64,000 nt of DNA from Thermohalobaculum sp039180675 (GCA_039180675.1 JBCDDC010000011.1:62001-126000); one strand, 5' to 3'; counted from the stretch's first letter, positions 10,915 through 20,282 are shown. A program made the numbers and translations. Notes: generated by a model not told the origin, from the sequence alone.

Positions 10915-12237
10915 TCACTTGGTATCCCCGTTCCCGTAGATTGCAAGCCCGGCCAGCAGGTCGAGCGCGTAGGCGAGCTGGAAATCCTCAGAACGCAGCT
11001 TTGCAGTTGCTTCATGCCGCTCCCGCTCTTCGTCCAGTTGCTGCTGCTCGTCGTCCGAAAGCTCGTTGCTGAGCGAGCCGCGCAGGTCAGCCTCTGACCG
11101 GCTGCGGCGTTCGTTCTCCTCTTCCTCGGCACCTTCGATCCGGCGCTCCTCGACCAGGATGTCCGGCTCAATGCCAAGCGCCTGAATCGAGCGGCCCGAC
11201 GGCGTATAGTAACGCGCGGTGGTAAGCTTCATGGCCCCTTTGTCGCCGAGGCGCATCACGGTCTGGACCGAGCCCTTGCCGAAAGACTTGGCGCCAAGCA
11301 CGATCGCCCGGCGCTGATCCTGCAGCGCGCCAGCGACGATCTCGGAGGCGGAGGCTGAACCCTCATTGATCAGAACGACAAGCGGCTTGCCTTCGGTGAG
11401 GTCGCCTTCGCGGGCATTCACCCGGTCCGCCTCCTCGAGGTCCCGTCCGCGGGTCGAGACGATCTCGCCCGTATCGAGAAACGCGTCCGAGACCGAGATT
11501 GCCTGGCTGAGCAGCCCGCCCGGGTTGTTACGCAGGTCGATGATGTAGCCGGCGACGTTCTCCGGTCCGATCTCTTCCTTCATCTTGGCAATCCCGGCCT
11601 CGAGATTGTCATAGGTCTGTTCGTTGAAGGTGGTGATGCGCAGCACGCCGACATTGCCCTCGACACGGGTGCGCACGGCGCGGATCTTGATCGTGTCGCG
11701 CACGATAGTCACGTCGAACGGCTCTTCGACCCCCTCGCGGCTGATGGTGATCAGGATCTCCGAGCCGACGGGGCCGCGCATCTGTTCGACCGCCTCGCTC
11801 AGCGTCAGGCCGAGCACGCTCTCGCCATCAATATGGGTCACGAAGTCCCCGGCCTCGAGTCCCGCATTGGCGGCTGGTGTGTCGTCGATCGGTGCCACGA
11901 CCTTCACAAAGCCGTTCTCCATGGTCACCTCAATGCCAAGCCCGCCGAACTCGCCCTTGGTCTGCTCGCGCATATCCTCGAAATTAGAGGGCGGCAGATA
12001 GGCCGAATGCGGGTCGAGCGAGGAGAGCATCCCGTTGATCGCCGCTTCGATCAGTTCCTGCTCATCGACTTCCTCGACATAGGCGACACGCACCCGCTCA
12101 AAGATATCGCCGAACAGGTCCAGATATTCGTAAGTGTTCCGGGCCGAGTTTTCCTGCGCGATCACGGGTGCGATGATGTGCGGCGAAAGTGCTCCGATCG
12201 CCACGCCTGCACTGAGAGCCAGAAGTGTCTTGCGCAT
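10915..12237 (-). CDS. S41 family C-terminal processing peptidase
   Basis: Periplasmic serine-lysine protease of the CtpA/Prc family, 440 residues. It has an N-terminal signal/anchor helix (residues 3-28), a PDZ domain (about 97-180) with GLGIEVTMENG, and the S41 catalytic domain with NEGSASASEI (nucleophile probably S296) and KSFGKGS (general base K321). A Glu/Arg-rich tail (about 375-420) is likely disordered. The ATG at 12237 follows AGGAAAG; a longer in-frame start would put charged residues before the signal sequence. It sits 23 bases after the EnvC-like gene. Members of this family trim periplasmic and cell-wall proteins. Confidence 0.92.
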   Translation of the reverse strand: MRKTLLALSAGVAIGALSPHIIAPVIAQENSARNTYEYLDLFGDIFERVRVAYVEEVDEQELIEAAINGMLSSLDPHSAYLPPSNFEDMREQTKGEFGGLGIEVTMENGFVKVVAPIDDTPAANAGLEAGDFVTHIDGESVLGLTLSEAVEQMRGPVGSEILITISREGVEEPFDVTIVRDTIKIRAVRTRVEGNVGVLRITTFNEQTYDNLEAGIAKMKEEIGPENVAGYIIDLRNNPGGLLSQAISVSDAFLDTGEIVSTRGRDLEEADRVNAREGDLTEGKPLVVLINEGSASASEIVAGALQDQRRAIVLGAKSFGKGSVQTVMRLGDKGAMKLTTARYYTPSGRSIQALGIEPDILVEERRIEGAEEEENERRSRSEADLRGSLSNELSDDEQQQLDEERERHEATAKLRSEDFQLAYALDLLAGLAIYGNGDTK

Positions 12238-12260
12238 GGGTTGAACTTTCCTCTGTTTTC

Positions 12261-13349
12261 TCATCGCCCGGGTGCAAACCACAAAGCGGGGTCTATCGTT
12301 TCGTCTTCGTGCCTTATCTCTATATAGAGTGTTTCCGACAGGACCAGACCATCCCTGTCGCCCGCGGCCAACAAAAATTCGTCACTTGCGGGCAGATCAC
12401 CGCCCATATCACCAATCTTTTCGCCGGCCAGAACGGTTTCGCCGACCTCTCGGGTAAGATTGCCCATTCCGGCAAGAACGATGAGCCAACCAGCCTGCGG
12501 TTCAAGTACAATGACACTATCATAGCCGATTAGCGGCCCGGAATAGCGGATTGTTGCATCGACCGGCGCCGATACCTGCGCATACTGAGTCGTCGCAATC
12601 GAAAGGCCCAGTTCCGGCCCTTCGGTCACGTATTGCCCATGTACCGGTAGCAGCAGGTGCCCACGGCTGTCCTCAAACCGCGATGTCTCGCTGCTATCCT
12701 GCCGGACGCCGCCGAGCGCCCGGGTGAGATCTGAAAGATCCCGCGCGCGCTCCCCTGCCGACTGGGCGGCGGCGGCCAGTTCTGCATCAGGAACGCGGCG
12801 CTTGCGGTTTCTAAGCGCCTTAGCGCTCTGTGCCCGGAGATCCTGAAGCCGCGCGAGCGTTCCACGCACGTCGTCGCGCGCCTCCTCCTGCACTGCTCGC
12901 AAGGCCTGGATCTCTGCCAGTTGCGTGCGGACCGCAGCGAGCCGCGCATTCAGCTCAGGCGTGATAGCGCCGATCAGGCTGCCGGCGCGGGCGGCCTGCA
13001 CAGGACCACCGGGGTAGACCAGCAGCGCACTGTCCGGCGCGCGGGAGATCGACTGCAAGGCGCGCAGCGCCGATGTCAGCCCGTCGCGATCGATCGCGAG
13101 GTTAACTTTCAAAACATCCTCTTCGGCGGCGAGAACCCTGAGCCCGGCATGGAATGCCGACAATGCGGCCTCCTGTGCCCTTACCGCGGTCCCAAGCGCC
13201 GCGAGCGTTCCCTCGGCGCCATCTGCCTGCTCGAGCGCCACTTCCGCTTCGGCCAGCAGCGCCCGGGCGGTCGCGATCTCGGCGATTTCCGCACGCAAAT
13301 CAGCGCTGGTGGCTAGGATAAGAAGAAGCGCTGCACCCAGCCTTCTCAT
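12261..13349 (-). CDS. EnvC-like murein hydrolase activator (degenerate M23)
   Basis: A 362-residue secreted protein with a signal peptide (MRRLGAALLLILATSADLRA), a long alpha-helical coiled-coil region (about residues 20-225) and a C-terminal LytM/M23 fold (about 240-355). The metal-binding residues of active M23 peptidases are missing: no HxxxD appears near LGLSIATTQ, and LYIEIRH stands where HLHFE-type residues occur. This fits EnvC/NlpD-type activators of cell-wall amidases rather than an active peptidase. The ATG at 13349 overlaps the gpmI stop (ATGA). It probably helps septal peptidoglycan splitting; that role is inferred from the family. Confidence 0.85.
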   Translation of the reverse strand: MRRLGAALLLILATSADLRAEIAEIATARALLAEAEVALEQADGAEGTLAALGTAVRAQEAALSAFHAGLRVLAAEEDVLKVNLAIDRDGLTSALRALQSISRAPDSALLVYPGGPVQAARAGSLIGAITPELNARLAAVRTQLAEIQALRAVQEEARDDVRGTLARLQDLRAQSAKALRNRKRRVPDAELAAAAQSAGERARDLSDLTRALGGVRQDSSETSRFEDSRGHLLLPVHGQYVTEGPELGLSIATTQYAQVSAPVDATIRYSGPLIGYDSVIVLEPQAGWLIVLAGMGNLTREVGETVLAGEKIGDMGGDLPASDEFLLAAGDRDGLVLSETLYIEIRHEDETIDPALWFAPGR

Positions 13350-14881
13350 GCACGCTTCAGAAGCGACCTGCCCGTCATCTCGGCCGGCTGCTCCAGTCCC
13401 ATGAGGTCGAGTATCGTTGGTGCGACGTCGGCAAGGCGACCATCGGAGAGCCCGGCAATCCCGCGGCTCTCCCCCTCTTCCACCAGAATTATGGGCACCA
13501 GGTTGGTCGTGTGCGCCGTGTGCGGGTCGCCAGTCTCCGGGTCGATCATCGTCTCGCAATTTCCATGATCCGCTGTCACCAGCATTGTTCCCCCGGCGTC
13601 TGCCAGCGCGTCAAGCGCCAGGCCGAGACCCTTGTCGACCACCTCGCAAGCTGCAATCGCGGCCTCAAGTGAGCCGGTATGACCGACCATGTCGGGATTG
13701 GCGAAATTCACCACGATCAGGTCGAAGTCGGAGTGGATCGCGGCGGCCAGTTTGTCAGCCACCTCGGGGCAGGACATCTCAGGCTTAAGGTCATATGTGC
13801 GTACTTTCGGAGAGGGCGCCATATACCGTGCCTCCCCCGGATCCGGCTCCTCGATCCCGCCGTTGAGGAAGAAGGTTACGTGCGGGTACTTTTCTGTCTC
13901 AGCGAGGCGGAACTGGATCTTGCCGTTGGATGCCATCCACTCCCCAAGGGTGTTGACGATCTCCTCTTGGGGGAAAATCGCGGGCATCCACGCGTCGATG
14001 TCGGAGGCATAGCTGACCATGCCGAGGGCGGAGGCGAAGTCGAGACGCTCGGCTGGGAAAGCCTCGAAACTCGGGTCCAGCAGGGCGCGGAGCAGCTCGC
14101 GCATCCGGTCGGCGCGAAAATTGGCCGACAGCAGGCTGTCTCCTGGCGCAACCCCGGTATAGTCCGGTGCGATCACATGCGGCTCGATGAACTCATCGGT
14201 GATCCCGTCCGCATAAGCCGCATCGATTGCCGCGATGGCCCCCTCGCATTTGTTGCCCTTCGCCTCGGCGATCAGGCGATAGGCCGTTTCCACCCGGTCC
14301 CAGCGATTGTCGCGGTCCATCGCGAAGAAGCGCCCGCAAATCGTGGCGAGCCGCACATGCGGCAAAGGCGCGATGTCCGCCAGAAAGCGGGTCATCGCCA
14401 CGCGCCCGGTCTTCGGCCCCACATCGCGCCCGTCGAGGAACCCATGAATCTCGACCGGGATTTCAAGCCGCGACAAAACCGTCGCCAGTGCCACCAGATG
14501 GTTCTGATGCGAATGCACCCCGCCCGGGCTGATCAGGCCCAGCAGGTGGACCGAGCCTCCGCTTGCGTTCATCTGCTGGAGAAAATTTACGAGCGCCGCC
14601 GCGGTGAAGAGGCTGCCATCCTCGATCGCCTTGTTGATCTTTGGCAGATCCATCAGCACTACGCGCCCGGCCCCGATATTGGTGTGGCCCACCTCGGAGT
14701 TACCTATCTGCCCCGGCGGCAGGCCAACATCCTCGCCGCTCGCGGACAGGCGGGCATGGGGACGGGTCTCGAAGAGGCGATCGATATTCGGGGTATGGGC
14801 CAGCTTCGGCGCGTTGCCAACCTCATCCTCGCGCAGCCCCCAGCCATCGAGAATGGCCAGGACAACGGGGCGTCGGTGCAT
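13346..14881 (-). CDS. gpmI: 2,3-bisphosphoglycerate-independent phosphoglycerate mutase
   Basis: Manganese-dependent phosphoglycerate mutase interconverting 3- and 2-phosphoglycerate. The 511-residue length is typical. Motifs are LDGWG with metal ligand D12, the phosphoserine S62 in GNSEVGHTNIGAGR, FLDGRDVGPK, and the C-terminal metal sites NFANPDMVGHTG and TADHGNCE. The ATG at 14881 follows GGGAGAC at a good distance. It is the first gene of the gpmI-envC-ctpA-rppH cluster and is divergent from the DUF1223 gene, with 160 bases between the starts that should hold both promoters. Confidence 0.95.
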   Translation of the reverse strand: MHRRPVVLAILDGWGLREDEVGNAPKLAHTPNIDRLFETRPHARLSASGEDVGLPPGQIGNSEVGHTNIGAGRVVLMDLPKINKAIEDGSLFTAAALVNFLQQMNASGGSVHLLGLISPGGVHSHQNHLVALATVLSRLEIPVEIHGFLDGRDVGPKTGRVAMTRFLADIAPLPHVRLATICGRFFAMDRDNRWDRVETAYRLIAEAKGNKCEGAIAAIDAAYADGITDEFIEPHVIAPDYTGVAPGDSLLSANFRADRMRELLRALLDPSFEAFPAERLDFASALGMVSYASDIDAWMPAIFPQEEIVNTLGEWMASNGKIQFRLAETEKYPHVTFFLNGGIEEPDPGEARYMAPSPKVRTYDLKPEMSCPEVADKLAAAIHSDFDLIVVNFANPDMVGHTGSLEAAIAACEVVDKGLGLALDALADAGGTMLVTADHGNCETMIDPETGDPHTAHTTNLVPIILVEEGESRGIAGLSDGRLADVAPTILDLMGLEQPAEMTGRSLLKRA

Positions 14882-15041
14882 GCTTGTCTCCCTCTGGACT
14901 TCGAGATCGTAGGTATTCGTAACGCGCCATCGCGGCAAGAGTCACATGGGCGAACAGGATGGCCGCGAAGGGTACGGTGGTCACGCAGGGTTGAAAGCAG
15001 CTTTTGTTGGCGCGTTTACGGAATCATCCTATACCCACATC

Positions 15042-15761
15042 ATGAAAAATATCGCTCTCGCTGCTCGCGCTCTTTTCTGCGCCACCCTCGGTCTTGCCAC
15101 GCTTCCCAATGCCGCACAGGCCGAGCCCGCCGTCGTCGTGGAACTTTTCACAAGCCAAGGTTGCTATTCCTGCCCGCCTGCCGATGAGGTGCTCGGCAAG
15201 CTTGCGGAGCATGACGACATTATCGCCCTGTCGCTGCATGTCGATTATTGGGACTATCTTGGCTGGCGCGACACATTCGCGAAGAAAGCGTTCACCCGCC
15301 GCCAGTTCGAGTACAGGGATTCGATGGGAGAGCGGGTTGTCTACACGCCTCAGATGATCGTGCAGGGGGCGAACCCGGTGACCGGTTCACGCGCGATGAG
15401 CGTGAGGGATGCGATCGCGCAGGTCCGCTCCACCGATGATCTCGCAAAGGTGGAAATCGTCGAGCGCAACGGTGGCCTGAAGGGCTTGATCACGCCGGTC
15501 AACGGCGGTGAGGGGTCCAGCGCGGTCGTCTATGTTGCCAAGTACACGCGGAGCGAGACGGTCCAGATCGCGCGAGGTGAGAACGGTGGGAAGACCCTGA
15601 CCTATCACAACGTGGTCGGGATGCTCAGTCCGCTCAAGGACTGGCGCGGCGATATCGCCGAATACGATCTGCCGAACCCTGGCCCGGGCGAGGGCATTGC
15701 CCTCTGGGTGCAGGGCGGCAAGGTCGGCCCGATTCTGGCCGCCGCCAAGTTCGAGCGCTGA
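15042..15761 (+). CDS. DUF1223 family thioredoxin-like secreted protein
   Basis: A 239-residue DUF1223 protein with a signal peptide (residues 1-25, ending PNAAQA). The thioredoxin-like redox motif is CYSC in LFTSQGCYSCPPADEVLG. The family segment LSLHVDYWDYLGWRDTFA and the YTPQMIVQG loop are also present. It is probably periplasmic; the family is uncharacterised. The start at 15042 is chosen because it begins a clean signal peptide. The stop codon abuts the stop of the convergent GFA gene, with no base between them. Confidence 0.87.
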   Translation: MKNIALAARALFCATLGLATLPNAAQAEPAVVVELFTSQGCYSCPPADEVLGKLAEHDDIIALSLHVDYWDYLGWRDTFAKKAFTRRQFEYRDSMGERVVYTPQMIVQGANPVTGSRAMSVRDAIAQVRSTDDLAKVEIVERNGGLKGLITPVNGGEGSSAVVYVAKYTRSETVQIARGENGGKTLTYHNVVGMLSPLKDWRGDIAEYDLPNPGPGEGIALWVQGGKVGPILAAAKFER

Positions 15762-16178
15762 TCAACCGCTGATCTTCTGCGTGCCTGTCGTGCCCGTATA
15801 GCGCGGCAGGTCGTCCTCGATCACGAGCCATGGCACCGCTTCCGCCGCAAAGACGTGAAAACTGGGTGCGTAGGCCGAAGGATCGTCGAGGCTTGCGGCG
15901 TAGAAATGCGTCTCGCCCGGAAACCTGTCGGCGGCGTAGGCCATCTGGCTGCCACAGCGTGCACAGAAGTACCGCCTGACCCCGGGCGAGCTTTCATAGA
16001 GCGACGGCTCCTCGCCCGTCCATGCCCATGCGCCGTCGACCACGCCAATGAAACTCGTCATTGGGGCAGCGCAGCCCTTCCGGCAGCTCTCGCAATGGCA
16101 ATGGCCCTGCCAGAGCGGTTTGCCGGAAAAGCGGAATCGCACCCCGCCGCAAAGGCACCTGCCGGTCTGATCGCTCAT
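15762..16178 (-). CDS. GFA family zinc protein
   Basis: A 138-residue protein of the GFA (glutathione-dependent formaldehyde-activating enzyme-like) family. The zinc-binding cysteines are CLCGG near the N-terminus, CHCESCRK, and CARCGSQM. Most such proteins are annotated by fold only, and true formaldehyde activation is doubtful. The ATG at 16178 overlaps the stop of the acyltransferase gene (ATGA), so it is co-translated at the end of the DMT-MATE-acyltransferase run. It converges tail to tail with the DUF1223 gene. Confidence 0.85.
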   Translation of the reverse strand: MSDQTGRCLCGGVRFRFSGKPLWQGHCHCESCRKGCAAPMTSFIGVVDGAWAWTGEEPSLYESSPGVRRYFCARCGSQMAYAADRFPGETHFYAASLDDPSAYAPSFHVFAAEAVPWLVIEDDLPRYTGTTGTQKISG

Positions 16179-17083
16179 GCCGCGTCCTCCTCCAGCGTTT
16201 GAGAGCGTTCGGTCGTCCGCCAACGCCGGTGCAGCCAGAACCACTGATCCGGCGTCTCTTGGACCCATGCGCTGAGACGGTCGTTCACCGCCTGCATCAT
16301 CGCAATTGGTTCATCGCCTGTCACCGGCTCTTCGAAGGTCACGCGGAACCGCCGGTCCTTCAGGTCGCGATGCGCCACGGCCGGGATCAGCGCCGCACCG
16401 GTCCGATGCGCCAGTTCGGCGGCGGCGACCACCGTCTCGGCCGGTTTGCCGAGGAAGTCGAGGAACGGCGCGCCGGAGTTCCGCTGATCGACCAGGATCA
16501 TTACCACTCCGCCGCGCCTCACATGGGCGAACAGCCCGCGCATGCCGGTGCCCTTTTGCAGCACCGGCTCACCCGCCGCCGGGATTAAATCCAGCGTGAA
16601 CCGGTCGAGATAACGATTGTTGAAGGCGCGGTAGATGATCCCGCACTCGCAACCCATGGATTTGGCGGCGAAGCGAATCGCCTCCCAATTCGCGAAATGG
16701 GCGGTGACGATGATGGCACCCTTGCCGCGCTCCCGCTCGCGCAGATGCTCCTCACCGTCGACCTCGATCGCAATCTCGCGAAGCACTTTGTCGAGCCTGC
16801 TGTACTCGATGAAAAGGCACATGGTCTGCGCGCCGTTCGCCCTGACGAAGACCTCCTTTTCCGTATCGTCCAGCCCAGGCCACACATGATCGACATTCTC
16901 GATGATCCGGTCCCTCGCGTAGGGCAGCTTCCACGCCAGCCAGCCGCCCAGCGGCGCGAACATGCGGGTCAGTGTCCAGGTATTCAGCGGCCAGGTAAGG
17001 TAGCGAAAGGTCCAGGCGCTCGCATACATCACCCACTCGGTGGCGCGCGTCAGCCATTTGTCCCTGTCAGTGACGTAACTCAT
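16175..17083 (-). CDS. LpxL/HtrB-like lysophospholipid acyltransferase
   Basis: A 302-residue inner-membrane acyltransferase of the LpxL/LpxM (HtrB) lipid A acyltransferase family. The catalytic HX4E motif appears as HFANWE in IIVTAHFANWEAIRF. Other family features are a hydrophobic N-terminal anchor region, the MRGLFAHVRRGG segment and WFWLHRRWRT near the C-terminus. It may add a secondary acyl chain to lipid A or act on a related lipid. The start at 17083 overlaps the MATE stop by 17 bases, and the stop overlaps the GFA start. Confidence 0.87.
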   Translation of the reverse strand: MSYVTDRDKWLTRATEWVMYASAWTFRYLTWPLNTWTLTRMFAPLGGWLAWKLPYARDRIIENVDHVWPGLDDTEKEVFVRANGAQTMCLFIEYSRLDKVLREIAIEVDGEEHLRERERGKGAIIVTAHFANWEAIRFAAKSMGCECGIIYRAFNNRYLDRFTLDLIPAAGEPVLQKGTGMRGLFAHVRRGGVVMILVDQRNSGAPFLDFLGKPAETVVAAAELAHRTGAALIPAVAHRDLKDRRFRVTFEEPVTGDEPIAMMQAVNDRLSAWVQETPDQWFWLHRRWRTTERSQTLEEDAA

Positions 17084-18434
17084 GCGCCCTCCGCGCAAGG
17101 TGCCAGAACCGGAGGCCAAGCAAGATGGTTGCGATCCAGCAGGCGGTCAGGATCGCCAGCAAGAGCCCGCGCTCGTCCCACCCCAGACCATTCACCATCC
17201 ACCATCCGAAAGGCACCATGAACACCGTGAAGGAGGCGAGATAGCAGAGGATCGGCATCCACGCATCCCCAAAGGCACGAACCGCCTGACCCAGCACGAT
17301 CTGCCCGCAATCGGGTGCGTAGATCAGCGCGACGATCATGCATAGAACTGCTGCTCGCGCGATTACCTCCGGATCGCTCGCATAGAACCAAGCGATTGCA
17401 TCCCGCCCGAACCAGGTGGCCAGCCCCATGGTTATCATGATCCCAAAGCCGAGGCCGAGCCCGGTCCACCCGGCAAAGGTCGCCTCGCGCAGGCGGCCCC
17501 GGCCGATCTCATTGCCGACGCGCACGCCTGTGGCGATCGAGAGGCCCAGCCCGATCATGAATACCGTCGCCATCAGGTTGTGGACAATCGAATACGCATC
17601 CAGAGCCAGCGCGCCCAACTGGCCTGCGAACATCGTCATGGCGGCGAATCCAAAGGTCTCGAAGCCGTTCGAGATCCCTGCCGACATGCCGAGCTTGCGC
17701 ATCGGCCACCCGGCCCGCCAGCCGCCGGGGCCCCAGAACGTCTCCCACGGCCCCCGCACGCCTGCCTCGAGGCCGTTTGGCTGGCTCAGGATCACCCAGA
17801 GCATCAGGCCAAACGCAAAGAACCGCGCGATGGTTGAGGCGAGCGCCGCGCCGACAGCCCCCAGCTCCGGCAGGCCCAGATTGCCGAAGATCAGCATCCA
17901 GTTGAGCGCGAAGTTGACGAGGTTGGCCACCAGCATCGCCAGCATGGCAAATCGCGGCCGCCCGGTGCTTTCCATGTAGAACGCTGAGACCGCGAAGAGT
18001 ACTTGCGCGAACATCCCGGGCGCCAGGGCATAGGCGACCTCCGCCCCGCCTGCGGCCAGATCCGGCTCCTGCCCGAACAACAGCAGCAGCTCCTCCGCCT
18101 GACAGGTGACCCACACCGCGAAGATCGAGAGGACCGCGCCCCAGACCAGCGCGCGCCGCCATGCCCGCCCGCATTCGCCCCAGGCTCCCGCGCCATAGGC
18201 CTGGCTCACCACTGGCACCAGCCCCGAACAGAGCCCGATCGCCACCACCAGCACCGGCACGAAGATCGAAAGCCCGAGGTTCGAGACACCGACCGCCCCG
18301 AACCCGTAATTCCCCAGCATGACGATATCCACGAGCGCCATGATCAGGATCCCGGCACGGCTCAGCATCACTGGCCAGGCGAGCGTCAAAAGCTCGGCAA
18401 CGTGCCATTTCAGGCGGGGCAGGAAGGGCGTCAT
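17067..18434 (-). CDS. MATE family efflux transporter
   Basis: A 455-residue inner-membrane exporter of the multidrug and toxic compound extrusion family. About twelve hydrophobic segments are visible, in two related halves. Typical MATE stretches include LAWPVMLSRAGILIMALVDIVMLG and GNEIGRGR in the second half. Substrates cannot be told from sequence; cationic compounds exchanged for Na+ or H+ are usual. The ATG at 18434 overlaps the stop of the DMT transporter gene (ATGA), and the acyltransferase start lies inside its 3' end. Confidence 0.9.
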   Translation of the reverse strand: MTPFLPRLKWHVAELLTLAWPVMLSRAGILIMALVDIVMLGNYGFGAVGVSNLGLSIFVPVLVVAIGLCSGLVPVVSQAYGAGAWGECGRAWRRALVWGAVLSIFAVWVTCQAEELLLLFGQEPDLAAGGAEVAYALAPGMFAQVLFAVSAFYMESTGRPRFAMLAMLVANLVNFALNWMLIFGNLGLPELGAVGAALASTIARFFAFGLMLWVILSQPNGLEAGVRGPWETFWGPGGWRAGWPMRKLGMSAGISNGFETFGFAAMTMFAGQLGALALDAYSIVHNLMATVFMIGLGLSIATGVRVGNEIGRGRLREATFAGWTGLGLGFGIMITMGLATWFGRDAIAWFYASDPEVIARAAVLCMIVALIYAPDCGQIVLGQAVRAFGDAWMPILCYLASFTVFMVPFGWWMVNGLGWDERGLLLAILTACWIATILLGLRFWHLARRAHELRH

Positions 18435-19321
18435 TGGCGCGCTCTAACACGCTCCCGATGCCAGACATAGATGCCTGCCGAGATAATCACGGCGGCGCCC
18501 GCGACGGTCACCGCATCTGGAATCTCGGCGAAGAAGATGAACCCGACGATCGAGGCCCAGACAAAGCCCATATAGTTGAACGGCGCCAAAGCCGAGGCCG
18601 GGGCCTGGTTCAGCGCATAGACGAGGGCGACATGGCCTGCGAGGCCGAACGCCCCCATGCTCAGCATGATCAGCGCATCGGTTCCGCTCGGCGTGACCCA
18701 GAAGAACGGCAAGGCAAAGCTCGCCAGCACGGTTCCGACGCCTGTGGTGTAGAGCAGCGTCGTCCAGATCGGCTCCGTCGCGCCCAGCCAGCGCGTCGCG
18801 ATCTGGTAGCTCGCGTAGAATGTCGCCGCCAGTGCGGGTAAGAGCGCGGCGATCTGGAAGACATCGAACCCCGGCCGCAGGATAATCAGCACGCCGGTCA
18901 GCCCGACCAGTACGGCGATCCAGCGCCTTGGCCCGACCTGCTCCTTGAGGATCACCGCGCTCAGGATCGTGATGATGAGCGGCGAGGTGGCAAAAACCGC
19001 CGCCGCGGTCGCCAGCTCCAGATAGATGAACGAGGTGAAGAACACGCCCGTCGCCGCGAACAGGAACAGCGAACGAATCAGTTGCAGGCTCAGATGCTCT
19101 GTCTTCAGCCGCTGCCTCAGCGAGGGCAGGAAGATCAACACCATCAGCCCGGTCTGCGCCGCATAGCGGGCCCAGACGAGCTGCGGCGTCGGGTAATCTG
19201 CCACCAGCGTCTTGGCGCCCACATCCATCAGATTGAACATCAGGACCGCGAGGATGAACCCCAACGCGCCCCGGGTCATCGGTGCCAGCGCGTTATGGCG
19301 CTGGCGGATCTGATCGATCAC
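18431..19321 (-). CDS. DMT (EamA) family transporter
   Basis: A ten-helix EamA-domain transporter of about 296 residues. Two EamA repeats are visible; the first contains MDVGAKTLVADYPTPQLVWARYA and the second GHVALVYALNQAPASALAPF. Substrates of the family are metabolites such as amino acids or nucleosides and are not predictable here. I use the GTG at 19321 because it overlaps the nitrile-hydratase alpha stop as GTGA, like most junctions in this run. An ATG at 19279, just before the first helix, is an alternative giving 282 residues. It is co-oriented with the hydratase genes and might export or import a related compound; that is inference. Confidence 0.83.
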   Translation of the reverse strand: MIDQIRQRHNALAPMTRGALGFILAVLMFNLMDVGAKTLVADYPTPQLVWARYAAQTGLMVLIFLPSLRQRLKTEHLSLQLIRSLFLFAATGVFFTSFIYLELATAAAVFATSPLIITILSAVILKEQVGPRRWIAVLVGLTGVLIILRPGFDVFQIAALLPALAATFYASYQIATRWLGATEPIWTTLLYTTGVGTVLASFALPFFWVTPSGTDALIMLSMGAFGLAGHVALVYALNQAPASALAPFNYMGFVWASIVGFIFFAEIPDAVTVAGAAVIISAGIYVWHRERVRARQ

Positions 19322-19941
19322 GCAGGTTTGGGAACTGCCACCCCGATCATGCTGTCCCGCGTGACGAGCCCTGCGAGCTGCTCGGCGCTCCACCCCTCGG
19401 TGCCCTCAGGCTGGGCGGGCAGCACCAGATACCGCATATCCGCGGTTGAATCGTGCACACGCACCTGCACGCTGTCAGGCAGGTCCAGCCCGAACTCGCC
19501 CAGCACCTTGCGCGGCTCCTTGACGGTGCGCGAGCGATAGGCCCGCGTCTTGTACCAATCCGGCGGCAGGCCGATGATGTTGCGCGGATAGCAGGAGCAG
19601 AGCGTGCAGACGATGACGTTGTGAACGCTCTCGGTGTTCTCCACGACGACCAGCTTCACCGCATCGAGGATCGCACCCATCTCTTCTGCCGCCGCCGAGC
19701 CGTTCTCCAGCAGGCGCTGCTTGTACTCGGGGTCCGTCCAGGCGCGGGCCACGATCTCCGCACCCAGCGCGGGCGACCGCGCATCCATCTTGTCGATCTG
19801 CGCTGTGATCTCGCCGGGGGTCGTCACACCCTTCTCGATCAGAAGCTCGCGCACCGCGATCTCCATTTGCTGCCAATAAGTCAGCGGCGTGTCATTATCC
19901 GGTCGGAAATCGCGGGGGGAGTGGTGATGGTCATGTGGCAT
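19318..19941 (-). CDS. Nitrile hydratase / thiocyanate hydrolase alpha-type (metal) subunit
   Basis: The metal-binding subunit of a nitrile hydratase-superfamily enzyme, 207 residues. The claw motif CTLCSC (C112, C115, S116, C117) followed by YPRNIIGLPPDWYK is present; threonine after the first cysteine is the cobalt-type signature. These enzymes hydrate nitriles, or thiocyanate in thiocyanate hydrolase, through a low-spin Co(III) or Fe(III) held by modified cysteines. The His-rich start MPHDHHHSPRD lies at 19941 and overlaps the beta C-half gene by 11 bases. Because the beta partner is split into two genes, the three-subunit thiocyanate hydrolase layout is the closest match; the substrate is unknown. 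Confidence 0.88.
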   Translation of the reverse strand: MPHDHHHSPRDFRPDNDTPLTYWQQMEIAVRELLIEKGVTTPGEITAQIDKMDARSPALGAEIVARAWTDPEYKQRLLENGSAAAEEMGAILDAVKLVVVENTESVHNVIVCTLCSCYPRNIIGLPPDWYKTRAYRSRTVKEPRKVLGEFGLDLPDSVQVRVHDSTADMRYLVLPAQPEGTEGWSAEQLAGLVTRDSMIGVAVPKPA

Positions 19942-20272
19942 TGGCAGCCTCCAGCCAGTGCTCGAAAATCTCGGCGTCGATCGTGTCGTCGGAGCGCTCG
20001 GTGCCGTCGCCCCAGACCTCTTCCATGGTGAACCGCACGCGGTAGAGCGGCATGGTCCCGCCGGGTCGGCCATAAGCAAGCTCTTCCGGGTTGCCGAAGG
20101 CGCCGCAGATCCGCTCGATCCGGCCGGTTTTGCCGCGCAGATACCAGGGCGTACGGATATGGCCCGGCGCCGGGCCTTTCTTCACCTGCACCACCGCGCC
20201 CGGCAGAAACCGTGGCGCCCCAGCCGGGTAGGGCGGCGGGAAAGTAGGTGGTTTGACGTCAGGCAGGCTCAT
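19931..20272 (-). CDS. Nitrile hydratase beta, C-terminal-half subunit (SH3-like)
   Basis: A 113-residue stand-alone protein equal to the C-terminal SH3-like domain of nitrile hydratase beta. Family features are FLPGAVVQVKKGPAPGHIR, the YLRGKTGRIERICGAFGNPE strand-turn and LYRVRFTMEEVWG. In fused enzymes this domain covers the metal site and gives an arginine that contacts the cysteine sulfenate. The ATG at 20272 has AGGG at good spacing; an ATG at 20278 is too close to it. It lies between the cupin gene and the alpha-type gene. Confidence 0.85.
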   Translation of the reverse strand: MSLPDVKPPTFPPPYPAGAPRFLPGAVVQVKKGPAPGHIRTPWYLRGKTGRIERICGAFGNPEELAYGRPGGTMPLYRVRFTMEEVWGDGTERSDDTIDAEIFEHWLEAANAT

Positions 20273-20282
20273 TGGCATTTCC

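Noticed and set aside
13679..15187. A 502-codon plus-strand frame opposite gpmI
   Set aside because: Antisense shadow; covers conserved gpmI codons and the divergent promoter.
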